This document shows positions 35,339 to 44,081 of a stretch of DNA of 64,000 nt, piece by piece. A program made the translations under genes and the position numbers. The notes under the pieces are model-generated. The model did not search any database, was not told the origin of the DNA, and saw only the letters and a program-made list of their open reading frames with translations. This stretch comes from JBJMHZ01 sp045807125 (GTDB taxonomy: Bacteria > Actinomycetota > Actinomycetes > JAWWOL01): assembly GCA_045807125.1 (NCBI GenBank), contig JBJMHZ010000007.1:18850-82849 (forward strand), written 5' to 3'. Each line of letters opens with the position of its first letter. Position 1 is the stretch's first letter.

Positions 35339-38215
35339 TCAGTCCTCGTACGCCTCCATCGGCGGGCAGCTGCACACCAGGTTCCGGTCGCCGTAGGCCT
35401 GGTCGATGCGCCGCACCGGCGCCCAGTACTTCGCCGCCCGCAGGCCCTGGTCGGGGTAGGCGGCCTCCTCGCGGCCGTACGGGTGGTCCCAGTCACCGGC
35501 GAGCATGGCCGCGGTGTGCGGGGCGTTGCGCAACGGGTTGTCCGTGCGGTCCCACTCCCCCGAGCCGACCTTGGCGATCTCCTCGCGGATGGCGATCATC
35601 GCGGCGCAGAAGCGGTCGAGCTCGGCGAGGTCCTCGGACTCGGTCGGCTCGATCATCAGCGTCCCGGGCACCGGGAACGACATCGTCGGTGCGTGGAAGC
35701 CGTAGTCGATCAGCCGCTTCGCCACGTCGTCGACGGTGACGCCGGTCTCCTTGGTGATCTGGCGGAGGTCGACGATGCACTCGTGGGCGACGAGGCCGCC
35801 CCGCCCCGTGTAGAGCACCGGGTAGTGCGGCGCGAGGCGGGCGGCGACGTAGTTGGCGGAGAGGATCGCCACCTGGGTAGCCCGGCGCAGGCCCGGCTCG
35901 CCCATCATCCGGATGTAGGCCCAGGAGATCGGCAGGATGCCGGCCGACCCCCACGGCGCCGCGGCGACCGGACCGGGGCCGGTCCGCGGGCCGGCCTCCT
36001 CGACCAGCGGGTGGTTGGGGAGGAAGGGGGCCAGGTGGGCGCGCACGCCGATGGGGCCGACGCCCGGCCCACCGCCACCGTGCGGGATGCAGAACGTCTT
36101 GTGCAGGTTGAGGTGGGACACGTCGGCGCCGAATCGACCTGGCCTGGCGAGTCCGACCAGCGCGTTGAGGTTGGCGCCGTCGACGTAGACCTGGCCGCCG
36201 GCGTCGTGCACGGCCGCGCACAGGTCGACGATGCTCTCCTCGAAGACCCCGTGGGTCGACGGGTAGGTCACCATGATCGCGGCGAGCCGGTCGCGGTGGG
36301 CCTCGATCTTGCTCCGCAGGTCGTCGAGGTCGACGTTGCCGCCGGCGTCGCAGCGCACGACGACGACCCGCATGCCGGCCATCACCGCGCTGGCCGCGTT
36401 GGTGCCGTGCGCCGATGACGGGATGAGGCACACGTCGCGCTCGGCCTCGTCCCTCGCGCGGTGGTAGCCCCTGATGGCGAGCAGCCCGGCGAGCTCGCCC
36501 TGCGAGCCGGCGTTGGGCTGCAGCGACACGGCGTCGTACCCGGTGATCTCGACGAGGAAGCGCTCGAGGGAGCCGATCAGCTCGCGGTAGCCGGCCACCT
36601 GGTCGAGCGGCGCGAAGGGGTGGATGCCGGCGAAGCCCGGCCACGAGATGGGCTCCATCTCCGCGGTGGCGTTGAGCTTCATCGTGCAGGAGCCGAGCGG
36701 GATCATCGAGCGGTCGAGAGCGACGTCGCGGTCGGAGAGGCGGCGCAGGTAGCGCAGCATCGCGGTCTCCGACCGGTGGGCGTGGAAGACCGGGTGGGTG
36801 AGGTAGGGGCTCTCCCGCAGCAGGCCGTCGGGCAGCGCGTCGGGCGTCTCGCCGTCGAGGCGCACCACGTCGGACTCGTCGCCGGGCACGCCGAGCGCCC
36901 GCCAGAGCGCGACCACGTGCGCCGGCTCGGTCACCTCGTCGCAGCTGATGCCGATGGCGTCGTCGCCGGCCAGCCGGACGTTGATGCCCTCGGCCCTGGC
37001 GGCCGCGGCCACCTCGGCGGCCCGGCCCGGCAGGCGGACGGTGAGCGTGTCGAAGAAGGCGCGGGTCGCGACCTCGACGCCGCCGGCGCGCAGGCCAGCT
37101 GCCAGCACCGCCGCGCAGCGGTGGGCGCGGCGCGCGATGCGGGCCAACCCGTCGGGACCGTGGTAGACGGCGTACATCGCGGCGACCACTGCGAGCAGCA
37201 CCTGGGCGGTGCAGATGTTGCTGGTCGCCTTCTCCCGCCTGATGTGCTGCTCGCGGGTCTGCAGGGCCAGCCGGTAGGCGGGCGCGCCGTCGGCGTCGAC
37301 CGACACGCCGACGAGCCGGCCGGGCAGGTTGCGGGCGAGCCGGTCGCCGACCGCCATGTAGGCGGCGTGCGGGCCCCCGAAGCCGAGCGGGACCCCGAAC
37401 CGCTGGGTGCTGCCGACGGCGATGTCGGCGCCGAGCTCGCCCGGCGGGCGCAGCAGCGCGAGGGCCAGCAGGTCGGCGGCGACCGTGACGAGCGCCCCCC
37501 GCTCGTGGGCAGCCGCGATGATCGGCTCGAGGTCGCGGACCTCGCCGCTGGACCCCGGGTACTGCAGCAGCACGCCGGCCAGGTCGCCGTCCGGCAGGCC
37601 GTCGTGCAGGTCGGCGACGACCACGTCGAAGCCCATCGGCAGCGCGCGGGTGCGCACCACCGCGATGGTCTGCGGGTGGCAGTCGGCGTCGACGACGAAC
37701 GCGCCGGAGCGCCGGTCGGCCCGGTACGACAGCGCCATCGCCTCCGCGGCCGCGGTCGCCTCGTCGAGCAGCGACGCACCGGCGACCGGCAGTGCGGTCA
37801 GGTCGGCGACCATCGTCTGGAAGTTGAGCAGGGCCTCCAGTCGACCCTGAGAGATCTCCGGCTGGTACGGCGTGTAGGCGGTGTACCAGGCGGGGCTCTC
37901 CAGCACGTTGCGCCGGATGACGGGCGGGGTGAGCGTGTCGTAGTAGCCCATGCCGATCATCGACACCAGCCGCTGGTTGCGGCCCGCCAGCGCGCGCAGC
38001 TCGTCGAGCGCCTCGGTCTCGCCGAGGCCGCCGTCGAGGTCGAGCGCCTCGGCGGAGGCGATCGCCGCGGGCACGGCGGCGGCGACGAGCTCGTCGAGCG
38101 AGCCGTACCCGACGACGGCCAGCATCTTGGCCAGCTCGTCGGGGCGCGGGCCGATGTGCCGGTCGGCGAACGGCACCGCCTCGCGCAGCTGCGCGAGGGA
38201 CGGGCGGTCGGTCAT
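35339..38215 (-). CDS. gcvP: Glycine dehydrogenase (decarboxylating), P protein
   Basis: The 958-residue P protein of the glycine cleavage system, releasing CO2 from glycine and passing the aminomethyl group to the lipoyl arm of GcvH. The two PLP-type halves are both present. The PLP lysine lies in HLNLHKTFCIPHGGGGPG, and FADRHIGP at the start is typical. Start ATG at 38215. A tandem glycine riboswitch lies directly upstream, so expression should rise with glycine. GcvH is at 41.5 kb; GcvT and GcvL are not in the window. Confidence 0.96.
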   Translation of the reverse strand: MTDRPSLAQLREAVPFADRHIGPRPDELAKMLAVVGYGSLDELVAAAVPAAIASAEALDLDGGLGETEALDELRALAGRNQRLVSMIGMGYYDTLTPPVIRRNVLESPAWYTAYTPYQPEISQGRLEALLNFQTMVADLTALPVAGASLLDEATAAAEAMALSYRADRRSGAFVVDADCHPQTIAVVRTRALPMGFDVVVADLHDGLPDGDLAGVLLQYPGSSGEVRDLEPIIAAAHERGALVTVAADLLALALLRPPGELGADIAVGSTQRFGVPLGFGGPHAAYMAVGDRLARNLPGRLVGVSVDADGAPAYRLALQTREQHIRREKATSNICTAQVLLAVVAAMYAVYHGPDGLARIARRAHRCAAVLAAGLRAGGVEVATRAFFDTLTVRLPGRAAEVAAAARAEGINVRLAGDDAIGISCDEVTEPAHVVALWRALGVPGDESDVVRLDGETPDALPDGLLRESPYLTHPVFHAHRSETAMLRYLRRLSDRDVALDRSMIPLGSCTMKLNATAEMEPISWPGFAGIHPFAPLDQVAGYRELIGSLERFLVEITGYDAVSLQPNAGSQGELAGLLAIRGYHRARDEAERDVCLIPSSAHGTNAASAVMAGMRVVVVRCDAGGNVDLDDLRSKIEAHRDRLAAIMVTYPSTHGVFEESIVDLCAAVHDAGGQVYVDGANLNALVGLARPGRFGADVSHLNLHKTFCIPHGGGGPGVGPIGVRAHLAPFLPNHPLVEEAGPRTGPGPVAAAPWGSAGILPISWAYIRMMGEPGLRRATQVAILSANYVAARLAPHYPVLYTGRGGLVAHECIVDLRQITKETGVTVDDVAKRLIDYGFHAPTMSFPVPGTLMIEPTESEDLAELDRFCAAMIAIREEIAKVGSGEWDRTDNPLRNAPHTAAMLAGDWDHPYGREEAAYPDQGLRAAKYWAPVRRIDQAYGDRNLVCSCPPMEAYED

Positions 38216-38254
38216 GGGAGCCTCCTGGTCGCCGCGCCGCGAGGCGCGCTCGTG

Positions 38255-38460
38255 GGGCTCTCCCCCTCTGTCATCTGCACCTGAGAGCTTCGCCCGGCTG
38301 GCCGGGCTTGCCCCGTCGGCGAGGCGCCGGCGCGGTGAGGCGACGGCGGCCTGCTTTCCAGAGGTACCTCGCCCGTGCGGTTGGGAAGCCTGAGAGATTC
38401 CGGGGAGAGGTTGCTCCTTCGGCGCCCCACGCTGGCGGCGTGGGGACTCTCCCGCACAGG
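38255..38460 (-). promoter_or_regulatory. Tandem glycine riboswitch of gcvP
   Basis: On the minus strand two glycine aptamers follow one another. The first has GGGAGAG, CGCCGAAGGAGCAA, and AATCTCTCAGGC; the second has CGCCGACGGGGCAAG, AAGCTCTCAGGT and ends in GACAGAGGGGGAGAG. These are the conserved cores of the family. The 3' end is about 40 bases from the gcvP ATG, so an ON-switch of translation or transcription is likely. Confidence 0.93.
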
Positions 38461-38519
38461 GTCAACGGTCGACTCCTCACCGTACCAGCGCGCGCTGCGC
38501 CCACCCAGCAGGGCGCCGC

Positions 38520-39152
<633 letters not shown>

Positions 39153-39328
39153 GCGCTCCTCCTCGACGCCCCACCGTCCGGCGCGATGGCCGACTGAGGG
39201 GGACGGTAGGCACCGCCGCACCCACCGTCAACGTCCGCATCCGGCGAGTCTTAACTCTCCAGCTCTACCTGAGGATGACCTGAAGCGGACCTGCCGTCCG
39301 GGCCCTCGCCCGGGCCGTCCCCGCGTCG

Positions 39329-39811
39329 TCATCCGGTGGCGCCCGGCCCGGTCCCGAAGTCCTCCGGCGAGATGTTGTCGAGGAACTCGCGGAACTTCTC
39401 GACCTCGCTCTCCTGCTCGTCGGCGATCACGATGCCGGCGTCGGCGAGGACGGCCTCCGAGCCGTAGATCGTGACGCCGGCCCGGATCGCGAGGGCGATG
39501 GCGTCGGACGGGCGGGCGCTGACCTTCACCCCGCCGGCGAACGCCAGCTCGGCGTAGTAGACGCCCTCGCGCAGCTCGGTGATGTTCACCGCCTCCAGCT
39601 GGGCGCCGAGGGCCTGCAGGACGTCGCGGAGCAGGTCGTGGGTCATGGGGCGCGGCGGGACGATGCCCTGCTGGGCGAACGCGATCGCGGTCGCCTCGAC
39701 GGCGCCGATCCAGATGGGGAGGTAGCGCTCGCCGCCGGTCTCCTTCAGCAGCACGATGGGCTGGTTGGCGGGCAGCTCGACCCGCACCCCCACCACGGTC
39801 AGCTCGTTCAC
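39329..39811 (-). CDS. Bifunctional nuclease family protein (DUF151)
   Basis: A 160-residue BFN-type protein, the equivalent of Rv1829. It opens VNELTVVGVRVELPANQPIVLL and has the conserved RYLPIWIGAVEATAIAFA and SARPSDAIALAIR segments. In other species members cut RNA or single-stranded DNA in vitro; in vivo role is not clear. GTG at 39811 follows GGGAGCGAGGGGAGC. Located between two MerR-family genes, as in mycobacteria. Confidence 0.9.
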   Translation of the reverse strand: MNELTVVGVRVELPANQPIVLLKETGGERYLPIWIGAVEATAIAFAQQGIVPPRPMTHDLLRDVLQALGAQLEAVNITELREGVYYAELAFAGGVKVSARPSDAIALAIRAGVTIYGSEAVLADAGIVIADEQESEVEKFREFLDNISPEDFGTGPGATG

Positions 39812-39992
39812 GCCGCTCCCCTCGCTCCCTGGCGACGGTACACCGGGGGCCCTCTCCCGGCGCCTGCGGAGCCTTCCCCCGGACGGCGCTCGCACGCTCC
39901 TCCGACGCGCGGCCGGGCAGGGGTCGGCAGGGTGTCGGCAGGGGTCGGCGGGAGGTTGCCGGCGCGGGCCCGAGCCGCACGGCGCGGCGGGA

Positions 39993-40736
39993 TCAGCGCG
40001 ACAGGCCCGGCCGCAGCCCCGCCTTCACCAGCGTGGCGTGCAGCCGTACCGACAGCGCGGCGAGCTCGCGGGCGACCTCGTCGGCGCGGGCCCGCGCCTC
40101 CGGGTTGCGCTGGCGCACCAACGGGTTGATGACCTGCTCGACGAGGCCGATCTCGCGGTCGGCCGCGGTCTTGAACGCGCGCAGGTGCCTCGCCTCGATG
40201 CCGAAGCGGGCCAGCTCCGACACCGTCGTGGCGATGACGAGGGCGTCGCGGTCGTAGTGGCCGGAACGGGCCGTCAGCAGCCCGTACTGCTCGAGCTGCT
40301 CGAGCTGCTCGGCGGTGAGGCCGGACTCGGCGAGCAGCTCGCCGCGGGCGAGCCGGACGTCCCTGTCCTCGCGGCCCTCGCGGGCGAACGCCTCCGGGCC
40401 GGGCAGCCCCTCGGCCGACATCAGCCCGCGCGGGACCCGCGGGTCGCCGCCGCCAGGGCCGGGCGGCTCGAGGCCGCGGTCGAGCGCCTCCAGGTGCTGC
40501 TTGATGACCCGCAGCGGCAGGTAGTGGTCGCGCTGGGCGGCCAGCACGTAGCGCAGCCGCTGCAGGTCGTCCCTGGAGAACTTGCGGTAGCCGGACGCGG
40601 TCCTCGTCGGCTCGACCAGCCCCTCGGCCTCGAGGAACCTGATCTTGGAGATGGTGACGTCGGGGAAGTCGGGGCGCAGCTGCGCGAGCACCTCCCCGAT
40701 GCTCATGAAGCCCCGCGCCGGCATCGGGGCGCTCAT
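39993..40736 (-). CDS. ftsR: MerR-family regulator FtsR
   Basis: A 247-residue MerR-type regulator equal to Rv1828 and corynebacterial FtsR, which activates ftsZ. HTH at residues 11-80: FMSIGEVLAQLRPDFPDVTI in part, then ISKIRFLEAEGLVEP and GYRKFSRDDL. A second dimerizing region with LTAEQLEQLEQYGLL follows. The ATG at 40736 overlaps garA by four bases, so translation is coupled to the garA transcript. Confidence 0.88.
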   Translation of the reverse strand: MSAPMPARGFMSIGEVLAQLRPDFPDVTISKIRFLEAEGLVEPTRTASGYRKFSRDDLQRLRYVLAAQRDHYLPLRVIKQHLEALDRGLEPPGPGGGDPRVPRGLMSAEGLPGPEAFAREGREDRDVRLARGELLAESGLTAEQLEQLEQYGLLTARSGHYDRDALVIATTVSELARFGIEARHLRAFKTAADREIGLVEQVINPLVRQRNPEARARADEVARELAALSVRLHATLVKAGLRPGLSR

Positions 40737-41284
40737 GCCTTGCCCGCCTCCGTGCGCTCCGCGCGCGGCGAGGTCAGGAAGACGAGCCGGAACTTGCCGA
40801 TCTGCACCTCGTCGCCGCTGGAGAGGGCCGCCTCGTCGATGCGCTCCCGGTTGAGGTAGGTGCCGTTCAGGCTGCCGACGTCGCGCACGACGAACAGCTC
40901 GCCCTCGCGCTCGAAGGACGCGTGCCGGCGCGAGACGGTCACGTCGTCGAGGAAGATGTCGCTCTCCGGGTGGCGGCCGGCGGTCGTGACGTCCTTGTCG
41001 AGGAGGAACCGGCTGCCGGCATTGGGGCCGCGCTTCACGACGAGCAGCGCCGCGTCGGCCGGCAGCGCCTCGACGGCCGCCTCGGCGGCGAAGGCCTCCT
41101 CGTCCGGGTGCTCGTCGAGCGCCTCGATGCCGGTCAGCGAGATCGTCGAGGTGGTCTCGACCCCGCGCTGGGGCTCCGGCTCGATGGGCTCCCCCGGCCG
41201 GGTCAGCGGCGTGCCGCAACGGGCGCAGAAGCGGGCGTCCTGAGGGTTCTCCTGGCCGCAGTTCGTGCAGAACACGGTCGCCAT
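40733..41284 (-). CDS. garA: FHA-domain protein GarA with N-terminal zinc ribbon
   Basis: A 183-residue form of GarA, a switch that inhibits 2-oxoglutarate-side enzymes of nitrogen metabolism when unphosphorylated. A zinc ribbon is added at the N-terminus (C6, C9, C20, C23). The target threonines lie in VETTST (residues 42-47), the motif that Ser/Thr kinases modify in GarA. The FHA domain covers about 78-172 (AGRHPESDI, VSRRHASF, GSLNGTYLN). ATG at 41284; the mycobacterial protein is shorter and without the ribbon. Confidence 0.92.
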   Translation of the reverse strand: MATVFCTNCGQENPQDARFCARCGTPLTRPGEPIEPEPQRGVETTSTISLTGIEALDEHPDEEAFAAEAAVEALPADAALLVVKRGPNAGSRFLLDKDVTTAGRHPESDIFLDDVTVSRRHASFEREGELFVVRDVGSLNGTYLNRERIDEAALSSGDEVQIGKFRLVFLTSPRAERTEAGKA

Positions 41285-41471
41285 GTGCGCGCTGGCCTCC
41301 TGACGCGGTGGTCGGTGACCGACGTCGCCGCGGGCGGTCGTCACCCTTCGTGGTGCCTGCCGGACCCTCCACCCTCAACCGGAGGTTCAGGTTCGGGGCG
41401 AGGCTAACCGGCTCCGGCTCGCGGGGTCAATGCGAGGCGGCGAGCGGTGGACCGGCCAGCCCCCGGCGGGC

Positions 41472-41852
41472 TCAGCCCTCCTCCGCCAGCTGCTGGTAGG
41501 CCGCCGCGTCGAGCAGCCCGTCGACCGCGCCGGGGTCGGCGGGTCGCAGCTCGATCATCCAGCCCTCGCCGTACGGGTCGGAGTTGATGAGCTCGGGCTG
41601 GTCGTCGAGGGCCTCGTTGCGGCGGACGATCGTACCGGCGAGCGGGGCGTAGACGTCGGAGACGCTCTTCGTCGACTCGACCTCACCGAGCGACTGACCC
41701 ACCTCCACCGCCGTCCCCGGCTCCGGCAGGGTGACGAAGACGATGTCGCCGAGGGCGTCCTGGGCGAAGTCGGTGATGCCGATCCGCAAGGTGTCACCCT
41801 CGGTGCGCACCCACTCGTGCTCGCGCGTGTACTTCAGGTCGTCGGGGTACAA
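41472..41852 (-). CDS. gcvH: Glycine cleavage system H protein
   Basis: A 126-residue lipoyl carrier. The lipoyl lysine is K62 in EVESTKSVSDVYAP, and the opening YPDDLKYTREHEWV is typical. The start is TTG at 41852; no ATG or GTG fits the family start and a GAGG lies about 6 bases upstream. It works with GcvP encoded 3.3 kb away on the same strand. Confidence 0.94.
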   Translation of the reverse strand: MYPDDLKYTREHEWVRTEGDTLRIGITDFAQDALGDIVFVTLPEPGTAVEVGQSLGEVESTKSVSDVYAPLAGTIVRRNEALDDQPELINSDPYGEGWMIELRPADPGAVDGLLDAAAYQQLAEEG

Positions 41853-41889
41853 CCGCCGCCTCGCTCGTCTCGGCTGGGGCCGGCGCGCA

Positions 41890-42651
41890 TCAGGAGCCGG
41901 CGCTCCCGGTCGATCCGGGCGCCGGGCGAGCGTAACGAGGGTCGTCGAGCGGTCGCAAGGCGGTCACCTGCACGGTGCCCAGCGTCTCGACGTCGACGCT
42001 CCCGCCGAGCCGCTGCACGGCGTCGACGACGCCGCCGGGGATGCGCATCGCGGCGGCGAGGGTCGCCGGGTCGCCGATGGCGATGATCCGGTACGGCGGG
42101 TGGAGCGCGACGCCGTCGACCGCGACCGTCCCGGGCGCCGCATCGGTGAAGTAGGTCGACGCGACGACCCGCACGGCGTGCCCGGCAGGGCCGATCTCGA
42201 TCGCCTCGGCGCCCGCGTCGCGCAGCTCCTCCACGGTGTCGAGCATGGTGTCGGCGGTGAGCGTGGCCCGCGGATCGTCGATCGACAGCGCCACCCCCGG
42301 CCCGGTCGCGGGTGCCGACCCGGCGAGGATCGCGAGCGCGTCGGCCTCGCGGCGCGCCTCGCCGATGGCAGCCCTCGTCGCGTCGCCGCTCGACGCCAGC
42401 TGATCGCGCGCGGTGCGCAACTGGTCGATCTGCTGGCGCAGCCGATCGCTCTGCGACGACAGCGCATCAAGGACCCGCACCAGATCCTCCTGGCGTGCGG
42501 TCGCCAGCGCCTGCGGGGTCCGGTTGGTGTGCACCGACGTGACGAGCGCGACGCCGAGCCCCGCGCAGAGCAGCGCGACGATCGCCTGCCCCCTGCTGGC
42601 TCGCGGGCGGGCGAGGCGAGCGAGGCGCCGCCAGGCGGGTCCGCCGCTCAT
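41890..42651 (-). CDS. DUF881 membrane protein (Rv1825-like)
   Basis: A 253-residue protein with one N-terminal membrane helix (QAIVALLCAGLGVALVTSV), a coiled-coil region (about 45-85: LSSQSDRLRQQIDQLRTARDQL in part) and a DUF881 domain with VALSIDDPRATL and VVDAVQRLGGSVDV. The start ATG overlaps the upstream gene by four bases. In mycobacteria and streptomycetes DUF881 proteins cluster with cell-division and cell-wall genes; role is unknown. Confidence 0.85.
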   Translation of the reverse strand: MSGGPAWRRLARLARPRASRGQAIVALLCAGLGVALVTSVHTNRTPQALATARQEDLVRVLDALSSQSDRLRQQIDQLRTARDQLASSGDATRAAIGEARREADALAILAGSAPATGPGVALSIDDPRATLTADTMLDTVEELRDAGAEAIEIGPAGHAVRVVASTYFTDAAPGTVAVDGVALHPPYRIIAIGDPATLAAAMRIPGGVVDAVQRLGGSVDVETLGTVQVTALRPLDDPRYARPAPGSTGSAGS

Positions 42652-42980
42652 GCGCCGAACAGGTGCCGGCGGATCGCCGCGGCGTTGGCGAAGATGCGGA
42701 TGCCAAGCACGACGACGACGGCGGTGGACAGCTGCGCGCCGACCCCGAGCTGGTCGCCGAGGAACACCACGAGCGCCGCGACCAGCACGTTGGACACGAA
42801 CGACACCACGAAGACCTTGTCGTCGAAGATGCCGTCGAGGTGCGCCCGCAGCGCTCCGAACACCGCGTCGAGGGCGGCCACCACCGCGATCGGCAGGTAC
42901 GGCTGGAGCCACGACGGTGCGGTCGGCTCGATCAGCAGCCCCACGATGATGCCGACCACGAGGGCCAGGGCGGCGATCAC
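42648..42980 (-). CDS. DUF1290 small membrane protein
   Basis: A 110-residue protein with about four membrane helices (MIAALALVVGIIVGLLIEP, YLPIAVVAALDAVFGALRA and two more). It corresponds to Rv1824, a small basic protein family (Sbp), found between two DUF881 genes in many actinobacteria. GTG start overlaps the upstream gene. May form a membrane complex with the DUF881 pair. Confidence 0.88.
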   Translation of the reverse strand: MIAALALVVGIIVGLLIEPTAPSWLQPYLPIAVVAALDAVFGALRAHLDGIFDDKVFVVSFVSNVLVAALVVFLGDQLGVGAQLSTAVVVVLGIRIFANAAAIRRHLFGA

Positions 42981-44032
42981 GGCGCTCCCTTCGGCGGGGC
43001 GGACGGGCGGGCGGTGGATCCGCTCGGCCCTGGCGAGCGGGTCGAGCCGGCGGGCGTGGACGACGTAGACGGCGTGGAGGGCGGGGCTTGCGTCGGGGGC
43101 GGCGCCTGCGCCGCGTGCAGCAGCAGGCCGGTAGCGGCCGGCACCTCGGCGCGCGTCGCGGCGCGCACGGCGAAGCCCAGCCCGTACGCCTGAGCGTACG
43201 TGCGGAACTGGCCGGCGGTGGGGCTGGCCGCGAAGCCGGCCGGCAGCGCGTCGGGGTCGCCGAGCGCCACGACGCGGTACGGCGGGCTCAGCGGCCGCAG
43301 GTCGACGAGGATCGCGTCGCCGGCCTCGCGGATGCTCGACAGCGCGGTGATCCGCTGCCCGTTGACGGCGATCGCCTCGGCCCCCGCCGCCCAGAGGGCG
43401 TTGACCACCTGCTGGAGGTCGCGGTCGATGATCCGCCCGGCCTCGATGTCGCTCGGGGTCCCGCCACCGCCGCCACCGAGCGGGGCTGGCGTGGCCGGGC
43501 GGGCATCGTCCAGGGTCACCTCGAGACCGGGCCCGGCGAGGGCGACCGCCCCCACGTCGAGCTGCAGCCGGGCGAGCCGGCGACCGGCCGCTGCCCCGGC
43601 CGACGACGTCAGCCCGGATGCGCGCAGGCGGGCGGTCTCGGCGGCGAGCGCCTGCGCCGTGCGGGCGAGCCGGTCGACGGCCGCCGTCCTGCGCTGGACG
43701 TCCTCGACCAGAGCGAGCCGCGTCCTCGTGGCGGCCGGCGCGTCCCGGTGGGTGCGCGCGGCGGCCATCGCGAGGATCAGGCCGACGAGGAGCAGCACCG
43801 CCGCCACGGTCAGCCGGGCCCGGCGCCGGCGCACCTGCTCGGTCGCTCTCCCCGGCGGCGGGCCGGGCAGCGCCCCCGGCGGCCCCGGCGAGGCTGCGGC
43901 CCGGCGGCGGGCGGCGTCGGCGTACCCGTCCTCGAGCGCCCGCGTCATCAAGTCGACAAAGCTGGAAACGCCTAAACCGCTCCGGGAACTGCGCGCGACG
44001 GGGCGGCGCGAGCTGGTCGGCATGGCATCCAT
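42977..44032 (-). CDS. DUF881 membrane protein (Rv1823-like)
   Basis: A protein of about 351 residues with a membrane helix (RLTVAAVLLLVGLILAMAAA), a coiled coil with RTAAVDRLARTAQALAAETA and a DUF881 domain (LEVTLDDARPA to VVALGDPDALPAGF). The C-terminal tail of about 50 residues is Pro/Ser/Thr-rich. The start is uncertain; ATG at 44032 and 44023 are both possible, neither with a clear ribosome site. First gene of the DUF881-DUF1290-DUF881 run. Confidence 0.82.
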   Translation of the reverse strand: MDAMPTSSRRPVARSSRSGLGVSSFVDLMTRALEDGYADAARRRAAASPGPPGALPGPPPGRATEQVRRRRARLTVAAVLLLVGLILAMAAARTHRDAPAATRTRLALVEDVQRRTAAVDRLARTAQALAAETARLRASGLTSSAGAAAGRRLARLQLDVGAVALAGPGLEVTLDDARPATPAPLGGGGGGTPSDIEAGRIIDRDLQQVVNALWAAGAEAIAVNGQRITALSSIREAGDAILVDLRPLSPPYRVVALGDPDALPAGFAASPTAGQFRTYAQAYGLGFAVRAATRAEVPAATGLLLHAAQAPPPTQAPPSTPSTSSTPAGSTRSPGPSGSTARPSAPPKGAP

Positions 44033-44081
44033 TGTCGCAGCGCCGCCGACCGGCACGGCAGATCGAGCCAGATCGAGCCGG

